This document shows, in pieces, positions 1 to 8,004 of a stretch of DNA of 64,000 bases. The number at the start of each line of letters is the position of its first letter. Position 1 is the stretch's first letter. Below the pieces are notes generated by a model. That model was not told the DNA's origin. It searched no databases and worked only from the letters and a program-made list of their open reading frames with translations. The translations under genes and the position numbers were made by a program. The stretch is from DAITQM01 sp039794245 (GTDB lineage Bacteria > Pseudomonadota > Gammaproteobacteria > Xanthomonadales > Wenzhouxiangellaceae): positions 121,270-185,269 of the forward strand of contig JBDIVS010000003.1 of assembly GCA_039794245.1 (NCBI GenBank), in the 5' to 3' direction.

Positions 1-1014
1 CTCGTCGTGCATCGCCTGGGTTCGGATCTGCACTTCGACCGCCTGCCCGGCCTCGCCGATCACCGCGGTATGCAGCGACTGGTAACCGTTGGGCTTGGGA
101 TGGGTGATGTAATCGTCGAACTCGCCGGGCACCGGCGTGAAGTGCATGTGCACAACGCCGAGCGCGCGGTAACAATCGGCCACCTCGTCAACCAGAACGC
201 GCACCGCGCGGATATCGTATAGATCGTGGTAGTCCACTCCCTTGCGCTGCATTTTGCGCCAGATGCTGTAGATGTGCTTCGCCCGGCCGTTGACCCTGGC
301 GGCGATACCGGCGGCGGCGAGCAGAGTCTTCAGGCGTTCGATAAACGAGGCGATAAACGCTTCGCGGTCGGCGCGCCGTTCGGCGACCAGGCCGCTCACC
401 CGTTCGTATTCGTCCGGTTGTAGATAACGGAACGACAGATCCTCCAGCTCCCATTTTAATTGCCAGATGCCCAGCCGGTTGGCGAGCGGGGCGTGGATCT
501 GCATGGTTTCGGCCGCCAACTGCCTGGCATTCTCGGGATCGCCGTCCGCGGCCTCGCGCAAGGCGACCAGGCGGACAGCCAGGGCAACCAGCACGACGCG
601 GACATCGCCGGCCAGCGCCAGCAGCAGGCGGCGCAGGTTTTCGGCCCGACCGCATGTCGCGGCCTCGGCCTCGGCGGTGTAATGGCGGACCTTGGCGAGG
701 GCGTTCAATTGCGCCGCGATGCGCTCCGGCCAGGCGCCGCCGCCGGCAATGCAGTCGTCGTGATGGACGCGGTCGAGCTCGAGGATCGCCGCCGCCGTCG
801 TTTCCGGATCGGCAGCAAGGCGGGCGATGACCTCCAGCAGCGCGTCGAGGCGCGCCGCGCCCCTCGGATCGCGTTCGAGCACGGCGGCCAGCGCCTTTGC
901 GACCAGGCCGGCGCCGTCCCCGGCGTGCCGGCGGTAATCGCGCACCCAACCGGCCAGCGCCGGGTACGGCCGCAACGCCGGAACGGGGCCGGCGGGGATC
1001 ACGGTTTCACTCAA
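1..1014 (-). CDS. relA: RelA, (p)ppGpp synthetase I (partial, C-terminus beyond window)
   Basis: Ribosome-associated alarmone synthetase of the stringent response; 338 codons are visible and the rest, including the regulatory TGS/ACT part, runs off the left edge. A TTG start at 1014 is chosen because AAAGGAG lies 7 bases upstream (1022-1028 on the plus strand). The N-terminal HD hydrolase region is degenerate: the HDxxED-type motif is absent and the usual LADRLHNMR block reads LAVRLVALRE, which is expected of RelA rather than bifunctional SpoT. The synthetase region is well conserved, with HAPLANRLGIWQLKWELED, YDIRAVRVLV and PKPNGYQSLHT. It is transcribed divergently from mepM across about 56 bp. 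RelA rather than SpoT is a confident call. Confidence 0.93.
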   Translation of the reverse strand, partial: MSETVIPAGPVPALRPYPALAGWVRDYRRHAGDGAGLVAKALAAVLERDPRGAARLDALLEVIARLAADPETTAAAILELDRVHHDDCIAGGGAWPERIAAQLNALAKVRHYTAEAEAATCGRAENLRRLLLALAGDVRVVLVALAVRLVALREAADGDPENARQLAAETMQIHAPLANRLGIWQLKWELEDLSFRYLQPDEYERVSGLVAERRADREAFIASFIERLKTLLAAAGIAARVNGRAKHIYSIWRKMQRKGVDYHDLYDIRAVRVLVDEVADCYRALGVVHMHFTPVPGEFDDYITHPKPNGYQSLHTAVIGEAGQAVEVQIRTQAMHDE

Positions 1015-1070
1015 CGATGCGCTCCTTTAAAATCGAACTTCATGATCCTGTCATACACGAGCGATATTGC

Positions 1071-2435
1071 GTGAAGGCCAGCCGCTTCAATGCCCGGCAC
1101 GCGGCCGGAGCCGTCCGCATTCACGGCACGATCATACTCAATGCCCTGCGCCGGCAGCCGCACCTCAGCGCCGTCGCCCTGGCGTTCATCGCCACCTCAA
1201 TGCTGCTCGGCGTGGCGGTGTCGGATAACAGCGCCGCTGGGCGCGAACCCCCATCGTTCAAAACAGCGCCGCTGCCGGTCATCGGACAACCCATCGGAGC
1301 GCGGCCCGGAGAAGCGTTACCGGCCGCCGCCAGCGGCGAATGGATTCGCTATACGGTCGCCGCCGGCGATACGCTGGAAGCGATTTTCCGGCGGCTCGGC
1401 CTCGGCGCCGGTTTGCTGCACCAGATCATCACCCTCAACGCCGAAAGCCGCAAGCTGGTCCGCCTGCTGCCCGGCCAGGAAATCGGCGTCAGGCTGTCCG
1501 CCGGCGGCGAGTTCCGCGCCCTGCGCGTCGATCGCGGCGCGACCTGGTTCACGGTCGAGCAAAACGACTTCGGCCTGGTCGCGCGCCAGGAAACCCGCAG
1601 CCTGCTGCCCGAACTGCGGCTGGCGAGCGGCGTCGTGCATCAATCGCTCTACCAGGCCGGCAAGGACGCCGGGCTCAGCGATGCGCTGATCCTCAACATG
1701 GCAAACATTTTCGCCTGGGATCTCGATCTGGTCTATGACCTGCGCGACGGCGACCGCTTCTTTGTGCTCTACGAGGAAATCCGCCGCGACGGCGCCTATC
1801 TCAAGGACGGCGAAGTGCTGGCCGCGGTCTTTGTCAATCGCGGCAGGGTCTATCAGGCAGTGCGCTACGACGCCGGCGAAGGGCCGAAATACTACACGCC
1901 GGAAGGCAAACCGATGCGCAAAGCCTTTTTGCGCGCGCCGCTGAATTTTTTGCGCGTCACCTCCAATTTCAATCCGCGCCGCTTCCATCCGGTGCTCAAA
2001 CGGGTCCGGGCGCACAACGGCGTCGATTACGGCGCCCCGGCTGGCACGCCGGTGTATGCCGCCGGCGACGGCACAGTGATCGCCTCGGCCTATGGCAGTG
2101 CCAACGGCAACTACGTGTTTATCCGGCACGCCAACCGGATCGAAACCCGTTACCTGCACCTTTCCCGGCGTTCCGTCAAAAAAGGCGAGCGGGTCCGGCA
2201 GGGGCAGACGATCGGCCTGGTCGGCGCCACCGGGCTGGCCAACGGCCCGCACCTGCATTACGAGTTTCTGGTCGCCGGCCAGCACCGCAACCCGCGGACC
2301 ATCCAGTTGCCGGCCGCCGACCCGGTGCCGGCCGCGCGCCTAGCCGAATTCCGCAACCACGCTGTGCCGTTGCTCGCCCACCTGACCAGCCTGCAGGATC
2401 CACCGCCGGTCATGATGGCCGCCGCCGCGCCGTGA
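1071..2435 (+). CDS. mepM: Murein DD-endopeptidase MepM-type (LysM + peptidase M23)
   Basis: Periplasmic, membrane-anchored peptidoglycan hydrolase that cuts cross-links during wall growth. With the GTG start at 1071 the protein has 454 residues: a transmembrane anchor at about 34-50, a LysM-like fold (YTVAAGDTLEAIF) at about 93-135, a linker, and a zinc peptidase M23 domain at about 295-400. The M23 zinc ligands are visible as HNGVD (about 314-318) and HLHYE (about 394-398). An in-frame ATG at 1017 is an alternative start. Its TGA overlaps the GTG of anmK by four bases, so the two are translationally coupled: one opens murein and the other recycles the released sugar. Confidence 0.92.
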   Translation: MKASRFNARHAAGAVRIHGTIILNALRRQPHLSAVALAFIATSMLLGVAVSDNSAAGREPPSFKTAPLPVIGQPIGARPGEALPAAASGEWIRYTVAAGDTLEAIFRRLGLGAGLLHQIITLNAESRKLVRLLPGQEIGVRLSAGGEFRALRVDRGATWFTVEQNDFGLVARQETRSLLPELRLASGVVHQSLYQAGKDAGLSDALILNMANIFAWDLDLVYDLRDGDRFFVLYEEIRRDGAYLKDGEVLAAVFVNRGRVYQAVRYDAGEGPKYYTPEGKPMRKAFLRAPLNFLRVTSNFNPRRFHPVLKRVRAHNGVDYGAPAGTPVYAAGDGTVIASAYGSANGNYVFIRHANRIETRYLHLSRRSVKKGERVRQGQTIGLVGATGLANGPHLHYEFLVAGQHRNPRTIQLPAADPVPAARLAEFRNHAVPLLAHLTSLQDPPPVMMAAAAP

Positions 2436-3583
2436 GTCACGACCGAATCTACCTCGGTTTAATTTCGGGCACCAGTATGGATGCTGTCGATGCCGTCGCC
2501 GCCGGCATCGCCGGCGAACGGCCGCAACTGCTCGCCGCCCACAGCCACCCGTGGCCGGCAGCATTGCGCCGCCGCCTGCTCGCCGCGGCGCAGGAGCCCG
2601 CGGCACTGGCGCTCGGTGAGTTGTTCGAACTCCAGCACCAGGTGACCATGCTGTTCGCATCCGCAGCGCGCGCGCTGCTCAGCGGCGCCGGTCTCGAGCC
2701 GGCGGCGATCGCCGCCGTGGGCTTCCACGGCCAGACCTTGTGCCATTTTCCCGACGCCGATCCACCTTGGTCCCTGCAACTCGGCGAGCCGGCGAAACTG
2801 GCTTTCGAACTCAACTTGCCGGTGGTCGGCGATCTGCGCAGCGCCGACCTGGCGGCCGGCGGCCAGGGCGCGCCGCTCGCCCCGCTGCTGCACCGCGCCC
2901 TGTTCTCCCTGCCCGGCCGCCGGCGCGGCGTGCTGAATCTCGGCGGCATCGCCAACCTCACGGTCATCGGCGCCGCTGGCGATACCACCGGTTTTGATAC
3001 CGGGCCGGCGAACGCGCTGCTCGACGCCTGGTGCCTGAAACACACCGGCGAGGCGTTCGATCGCGAAGGCGGCTTTGCGGCCCGCGGCCGGGTGCTGCCC
3101 GAACTGCTCGCGCGCCTGTTGGCCGATCCGTACTTCGCCCGGCCGCCGCCGAAAAGCACCGGGCGCGAAACCTTTCACCTGGCCTGGCTGGCGCGCCACG
3201 GCGGCGATCTCGGACGAGACCGGCCCGAGGACGTCCAGGCCACGCTGCTGGCGCTGACCGCCGAGACCGCCGCCGCCGCGGCGCGCGATGCGGCACTCGA
3301 TGAACTTTTAGTCTGCGGTGGCGGCGTGCATAATCCGGTTTTGATGCGGGCGATCGAGTCCCGGCTCGCGCCCTGTCCGGTGCGTTCCACGGCCGCCGCC
3401 GGGCTCGATCCCGATTGGGTCGAAGGGCTGCTGATCGCCTGGCTGGCGTGGCGCAGGCTCGCCTGCAAGGCGAGCGCGACGCCGCCGATCACCGGGGCCC
3501 GGGCGCCGCAGATTCTCGGCGCCCTGTGGTATCCGCCGGAGACGAACACACCCGCGCCCGGCGGCGAAGCGATCGCCCCCTAG
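2432..3583 (+). CDS. anmK: Anhydro-N-acetylmuramic acid kinase
   Basis: Cytosolic murein-recycling enzyme that opens the 1,6-anhydro ring and phosphorylates anhMurNAc to MurNAc-6-phosphate. The protein has 383 residues, normal for the family (about 370). Visible family motifs are the N-terminal phosphate-binding GTSMDAVD (residues 13-20), GFHGQTLCHFP, VVGDLRSADLAAGGQGAPL, NLGGIANLT, GFDTGPANALLD and the C-terminal LLVCGGGVHNPVLM. It starts with GTG, overlapping the mepM stop by 4 bp. The nagZ gene at 12 kb belongs to the same recycling pathway. Confidence 0.96.
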   Translation: MSHDRIYLGLISGTSMDAVDAVAAGIAGERPQLLAAHSHPWPAALRRRLLAAAQEPAALALGELFELQHQVTMLFASAARALLSGAGLEPAAIAAVGFHGQTLCHFPDADPPWSLQLGEPAKLAFELNLPVVGDLRSADLAAGGQGAPLAPLLHRALFSLPGRRRGVLNLGGIANLTVIGAAGDTTGFDTGPANALLDAWCLKHTGEAFDREGGFAARGRVLPELLARLLADPYFARPPPKSTGRETFHLAWLARHGGDLGRDRPEDVQATLLALTAETAAAAARDAALDELLVCGGGVHNPVLMRAIESRLAPCPVRSTAAAGLDPDWVEGLLIAWLAWRRLACKASATPPITGARAPQILGALWYPPETNTPAPGGEAIAP

Positions 3584-3690
3584 GGTTGCGGCGAGCCGCT
3601 ACCCGGCCCGGATCGAAACGAAACGCCGAATTCACCCATCTGCGGATCGAGTCCAAAGAAGGCTGCGGATGAAGCAGCGTTCCCAAAGGT

Positions 3691-3696
3691 TATACT
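3691..3696 (+). promoter_or_regulatory. Possible -10 element (TATACT) of pdhABC
   Basis: TATACT lies 55 bases upstream of the pdhA start in an otherwise GC-rich gap. No hexamer resembling TTGACA is visible 16-18 bases further upstream, so this is only a weak promoter call. Confidence 0.3.
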
Positions 3697-3750
3697 ATTT
3701 GGCCGCGATGACCGTGGCCATCGCCCCGCAGGCCATCAGGAAGATCCGCT

Positions 3751-4830
3751 ATGACAACAACGGTTGCCAGTTTCAAGATCGACTACCACCAGTTTCTCGA
3801 CCCCGAAGGCAAACTCCTCAATCCCGAACAATCACCGGCCATCGCCCGCGACACGCGCGAGCTGACCGAGCTCTACCGCCTGATGAGCCTGGTCCGCTCG
3901 TTCGACAAGAAAGCGGTGGCCCTGCAGCGCACCGGCAAACTCGGCACCTACGCCTCCTGCCTCGGCCACGAGGCGGCACACATCGCGATCGGCTCGGCGA
4001 TGCGCCCAGAGGATTGCCTGGCGCCGATGTACCGCGAATACGGCGCCCAGATGTACCGCGGCGTCAAGATGTCAGAAATCCTGCTCTACTGGGGCGGCGA
4101 CGAGCGCGGCAACCATTTCCAGCACGCGCCTAAACACGACTTTGCGTGGTGCGTACCGATCGCCACCCAGTGCCTGCACGCCGCCGGTGCGGCGCTGGCC
4201 TTCAAACTGCGCGGCGAACCGCGCGTCGCGGTCGGCGTGGTCGGCGACGGCGGCAGTTCGAAAGGCGATTTCCTCGAAGCGATCAACGCGGCGAGCGCCT
4301 TCGATCTGCCGCTCGTGCTGGTCATCGTCAACAACCAATGGGCGATTTCGGTGCCGCGCTCGAAACAGAACAAGGCACAGACCCTGGCGCAAAAAGCACT
4401 CGGCGGCGGCCTGCCCGGGATTCAAGTCGACGGCAACGACATCGTAGCCTGCCGCTGGGCGATGGAAAAAGCCATCGAGCGGGCGCGCAGCGGCAAAGGG
4501 GCGTCGGTGATCGAGATGCTGACCTACCGCCTCAGCGACCACACCACCGCCGACGACGCCCGCCGCTACCGCCCCGCCGCGGAAGTCGAGGAAGCCTGGA
4601 GCCGCGAGCCGCTGAAACGCCTGCGCCAGTACCTGACCGCCGAAGGCGCCTGGGACGACATCAAGGAGCAGCAGATGCAGGACGAGTGCGCGAAAAAAGT
4701 CGAGGCGGCGGTCGAGGAATACCTGAATACGCCACCGCAGCCGCTGGCCGCGATGTTCAGTTATCTGTTCAAGACGCTGCCGCACGATCTCGCGGCGCAG
4801 AAGCGCCGGGCCCTGGAGGAGTTGCAGTAA
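3751..4830 (+). CDS. pdhA: Pyruvate dehydrogenase E1 component, alpha subunit
   Basis: Thiamine-diphosphate-dependent decarboxylase subunit of a heterotetrameric (alpha2beta2) E1, which passes the acetyl group to the lipoyl arm of E2. It has 359 residues. The ThDP-binding motif begins GDGGSSKGDFLEA at about residue 165 and ends VIVNNQWAIS near 195, the standard spacing. YREYGAQMYRGV and the phosphorylation-loop-like YRLSDHTTADDARRYR are also present. The start has AGGA about 10 bases upstream. The stop overlaps the pdhB start (TAATG). A branched-chain 2-oxoacid E1 is possible, but the sequence (FDKKAVALQRTGKLGTYAS) and the ABC layout favour pyruvate. Confidence 0.92.
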   Translation: MTTTVASFKIDYHQFLDPEGKLLNPEQSPAIARDTRELTELYRLMSLVRSFDKKAVALQRTGKLGTYASCLGHEAAHIAIGSAMRPEDCLAPMYREYGAQMYRGVKMSEILLYWGGDERGNHFQHAPKHDFAWCVPIATQCLHAAGAALAFKLRGEPRVAVGVVGDGGSSKGDFLEAINAASAFDLPLVLVIVNNQWAISVPRSKQNKAQTLAQKALGGGLPGIQVDGNDIVACRWAMEKAIERARSGKGASVIEMLTYRLSDHTTADDARRYRPAAEVEEAWSREPLKRLRQYLTAEGAWDDIKEQQMQDECAKKVEAAVEEYLNTPPQPLAAMFSYLFKTLPHDLAAQKRRALEELQ

Positions 4831-5810
4831 TGGCGGAAATCACACTGCTCGAAGCCGTCACCATGGCCCTGGCGCGGGCCATGGAAGAAGACCCTGCGGT
4901 GCTCGTCCTCGGCGAGGACGTGGGCATCAACGGCGGCGTGTTCCGCGCCACCGTCGGCCTGCAGGAGCGCTTCGGCGAACAGCGCGTCATCGACACACCG
5001 CTCGCCGAGGTGATGATCGCCGGTCTCAGTGTCGGTCTCGCGGCCCAGGGCATGAAACCGGTGGCCGAGGCGCAGTTCATGGGCTTCATCTATCCGATGA
5101 TCGACCACATCGTCTGCCACGCCGCCCGCCTCCGGCACCGGACGCGCGGCCGGATGTCGTGCCCGATGGTGCTGCGCGCCCCGTTCGGCGGCGGCATCCA
5201 CGCCCCGGAACACCATTCGGAAAGCACCGAGGCGATGTTCGCTCATATCCCCGGCATCCGCGTCGTGATCCCGTCGTCACCGGCCCGCGCTTATGGTCTT
5301 CTGCTGGCCGCGATCCGCGATCCCGACCCGGTGGTCTTTCTCGAACCCAAGCGCATCTATCGCTGGCAGAAAGAAGAAGTCGATGACAACGGCGAGGAGT
5401 TGCCGCTCGATGTCTGCTACGTCGTCCGCGACGGCAGCGACGTTACGCTTGTGACCTGGGGGGCGAGCATCAAGGAAACACTGGAAGCCGCCGATCAACT
5501 CGCCGCCGAGGGCATCAGCGCCGAAGTGATCGACGTCGCCACCATCAAACCGCTGGACACCGAGACCATCCTCGAATCGGTGGCCAAAACCGGGCGTTGC
5601 GTGATCGTCCACGAGGCGGCGCGCACCGGCGGCATGGGCGGCGAAATCGCCGCCGCGCTGGCCGACGCCGGTCTGTGGTCGCTGCACGCCCCGGTCAAAC
5701 GGGTGACCGGCTACGACACCGTGATGCCACTTTACAAAATGGAAATGAAATACATGCCCGGCACCAAGCGCGTCCTGAACGCCGTGCGTGAAGTGATGGA
5801 GGTCTCATGA
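4830..5810 (+). CDS. pdhB: Pyruvate dehydrogenase E1 component, beta subunit
   Basis: Partner of PdhA in the alpha2beta2 E1. It has 326 residues, with the transketolase pyrimidine-binding domain (LGEDVGINGGVFRATVGL, then DTPLAEVMIAGLSVGLA) followed by the C-terminal transketolase domain (DVTLVTWGASIKETLEAA; DVATIKPLDTETI). The ATG at 4830 shares bases with the pdhA stop (TAATG), and the gene ends in an ATGA overlap with pdhC, so the three genes form one tightly coupled operon. Confidence 0.94.
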   Translation: MAEITLLEAVTMALARAMEEDPAVLVLGEDVGINGGVFRATVGLQERFGEQRVIDTPLAEVMIAGLSVGLAAQGMKPVAEAQFMGFIYPMIDHIVCHAARLRHRTRGRMSCPMVLRAPFGGGIHAPEHHSESTEAMFAHIPGIRVVIPSSPARAYGLLLAAIRDPDPVVFLEPKRIYRWQKEEVDDNGEELPLDVCYVVRDGSDVTLVTWGASIKETLEAADQLAAEGISAEVIDVATIKPLDTETILESVAKTGRCVIVHEAARTGGMGGEIAAALADAGLWSLHAPVKRVTGYDTVMPLYKMEMKYMPGTKRVLNAVREVMEVS

Positions 5811-7117
5811 AAATCTTCAACCTGCCGGATCTCGGCGAGGGCCTGCCCGACGCCGAGATCGCCGAATGGCTGGTCGCCGAGGGCGATGACCTCAAGGTCG
5901 ATCAACCGATGGTGTCGATGGAAACCGCCAAGGCGGTGGTCGAGGTACCGAGCCCCTACAGCGGCAAGGTCGGCAAACTTTACGGCAAGGCCGGCGACGT
6001 GATCGAGGTCGGCAAACCCTTGATCGGCTTTATCATCGAGGGCGAAACTGCCGAAGCGCCGGGCGGCGGCGAAACGCCGGCAACGGCTGAACGAGCGGCC
6101 GTGGCCGAAGCCGCCGGCGAGCCCGCTCCGGACGCCGCGGCAACAACCGAACACGAAGCTGACCGCCCCGATACCGGCACCGTCGTCGGCGTGATGGATA
6201 CCGCCGGCAAGGTATTGCAGCCCCAGCTCAGCGACATCGGCGGCGCCAAGGTCAGCCCGGCGGTCAGGGCGCTGGCCAAAAAGCTCAAGGTCGATCTGCG
6301 GCGCGTCACGCCGAGCGGCAAGGACGGCGTCATCACCGCCAAAGACGTGCGCGATTTCGCCGCTCAGCCGCCGCCGGATGATGAGCCGCCGGCCGCCGAT
6401 CAGGCGCCCACACCGCCTTCGCCGGCAGCAAAAACGCCGGCCGCCCAGGCCGCGCCGCAACCCGCCATGGCAGCGCCTGCAGGCGCCTGGGAACCGCTGC
6501 GCGGCACGCGGCGGACGATGGCGCGGACGATGAGCGAGGCCCACGCCAAAATCGTCCCGACGACGCTGATGGACGACGCCGATATCCAACGCTGGAAAGA
6601 CGGCCAGGACATCACCGTCCGCCTGCTCCGCGCACTGTGGGCCGGAGCACGCGCCGAACCCGGCCTCAACGCCTGGTTCAACGGCGATGAGGGTGTACGC
6701 ATGGTCCACAAGGGCATGGACGCCGGCATCGCGGTCGATACCCCAGACGGCCTGTTCGTCGCCGCGCTGCGCGGCATCCATCGGAAAAATGCCGCCGAAC
6801 TGCGCGCCGCGATCGACACGCTGCGCCGGCAGATCAAGGAGCGCAGCAACCCGCCCGCCGACTTCAAGGACTACACGATCGTGCTGTCCAATTTTGGCGT
6901 TTTCGCCGGCCGCTACGCCACCCCGGTGATCACGCCTCCGTGCGTCGCGATCCTCGCCGCCGGCAAATTGCGCCACGAGGTGGTACCGGTGCTCGGCGGT
7001 TTCGAAGTGCATCGCACGATCCCGCTGTCGTTGACTTTCGACCACCGCGCCTGCACCGGCGGCGAAGCCGCCCGCTTCCTGCGCGCCCTGATCGACGATT
7101 TGGCACTACCCGAATGA
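5807..7117 (+). CDS. pdhC: Dihydrolipoamide acetyltransferase (E2) of pyruvate dehydrogenase
   Basis: Core of the pyruvate dehydrogenase complex. It has 436 residues: one N-terminal lipoyl domain with the lipoyl lysine in METAKAVVEV (K42), an Ala/Pro-rich linker, a peripheral-subunit-binding domain at about 150-182 (KVSPAVRALAKKL...GVITAKDV), a second Ala/Pro linker, and a catalytic acyltransferase domain. The active-site stretch reads DHRACTGGEAARF: His413 is present, but the Asp of the usual HRxxDG motif is Thr417. Similar T/S substitutions occur, as I recall, in other PdhABC-type E2 proteins, so it is probably functional. No E3 (dihydrolipoamide dehydrogenase) gene follows, so E3 must be shared from elsewhere. 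Confidence 0.92.
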   Translation: MKIFNLPDLGEGLPDAEIAEWLVAEGDDLKVDQPMVSMETAKAVVEVPSPYSGKVGKLYGKAGDVIEVGKPLIGFIIEGETAEAPGGGETPATAERAAVAEAAGEPAPDAAATTEHEADRPDTGTVVGVMDTAGKVLQPQLSDIGGAKVSPAVRALAKKLKVDLRRVTPSGKDGVITAKDVRDFAAQPPPDDEPPAADQAPTPPSPAAKTPAAQAAPQPAMAAPAGAWEPLRGTRRTMARTMSEAHAKIVPTTLMDDADIQRWKDGQDITVRLLRALWAGARAEPGLNAWFNGDEGVRMVHKGMDAGIAVDTPDGLFVAALRGIHRKNAAELRAAIDTLRRQIKERSNPPADFKDYTIVLSNFGVFAGRYATPVITPPCVAILAAGKLRHEVVPVLGGFEVHRTIPLSLTFDHRACTGGEAARFLRALIDDLALPE

Positions 7118-7121
7118 CCCC

Positions 7122-7150
7122 GCCCCCGGCGGGCATCCCGCCGGCTGGGC
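7122..7150 (+). terminator. Stem-loop after pdhABC, likely transcription end
   Basis: Perfect 8-bp stem CCGGCGGG/CCCGCCGG with a 3-base loop (7126-7144), extended by GCCC/GGGC across a 2-base bulge. It begins 5 bases after the pdhC stop and separates it from the convergent methyltransferase gene. It lacks a U-tract, so it is either a weak intrinsic terminator or a 3' stabiliser. Confidence 0.5.
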
Positions 7151-7229
7151 GTCTCAGCCTGACCCAAAATTCAGGATCGCCACAGTCCTACGTGAATTTG
7201 TTGGTGCTTGCGCAAAATTGACGGGTCAA

Positions 7230-7997
7230 TCAGGAAACGACGACTTCGGCATAAATCGTATCGCGCAGGATGCCGATCCGCCGTTCGAGGAAGTTCAAGG
7301 TGCGGTTGAGCGGCCAGCGGCCGGCCGCCCGGTGGTGGTCATTGACGTTGATGTAGCGGATATCCGCCACGCGAAATCCGCACGGCAGCAGCGAAAAATA
7401 GCGGATGATCTCGCGGCCGCTGTATTCCTTCCAGTGGTGGCCGTAGGTGATCATACCGACGATATCGTCAACCGTGATGCCGCCGCCCCTGCGGCCGACA
7501 AAACGGCCCACATCCCAGGCGCGTGAGCGGCTGAAATAATAGTTCGGCGTGGTGACGATCACTTTACCCCCGGGCTTCAGAACGCGGCGTACCGCCTGCC
7601 ACATGGCCACCGGGTTGAACGTGATGTGCTCGATGATTTCGGTGAACAGCACCAGGTCGTACGACGCCCCGGCCAGGTCGTCGAAAACATCCGGCCGGGC
7701 AAGATCGGCGATCGTGCAAATCTCGATGCGGTGCGCCGATGCCATCTTCTGCACCGATTCGACGTTTGGGATGCCGGCGATCTCGGCGGCGGTGACCCGG
7801 TGGCCGTCGGCGGCGTAGAGCACCGCCTGGTGCAGCCAGTGGGCGCCGATATCAAGGATGCGCTGCGGCCGGCAGCCGTCGAAGCCGCGCTCGACGAGTT
7901 GCTTGGTCAGGACAAAGCGCCGGGCGTGCCAGCGCAGATAGGGCTCGTCGGTACGCCCGAAACCGAGCACCAGCGAGATGAGCTCTTGTTCAGTCAC
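7230..7997 (-). CDS. Class I SAM-dependent methyltransferase
   Basis: Has 255 residues with a Rossmann methyltransferase core: motif I ILDIGAHWLHQAVLYA, the acidic/post-I segment TAAEIAGIPNVES, VLFTEIIEHI (motif IV region) and VLKPGGKVIVTTPNYYF. The substrate cannot be deduced. The C-terminal half after GGGITVDDIV is less familiar and may form a substrate lid. It starts 7 bases after the ggt stop, so it is probably the last gene of the coaD-fdx-ggt operon. Confidence 0.82.
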   Translation of the reverse strand: MTEQELISLVLGFGRTDEPYLRWHARRFVLTKQLVERGFDGCRPQRILDIGAHWLHQAVLYAADGHRVTAAEIAGIPNVESVQKMASAHRIEICTIADLARPDVFDDLAGASYDLVLFTEIIEHITFNPVAMWQAVRRVLKPGGKVIVTTPNYYFSRSRAWDVGRFVGRRGGGITVDDIVGMITYGHHWKEYSGREIIRYFSLLPCGFRVADIRYINVNDHHRAAGRWPLNRTLNFLERRIGILRDTIYAEVVVS

Positions 7998-8004
7998 CTC
8001 GAGG

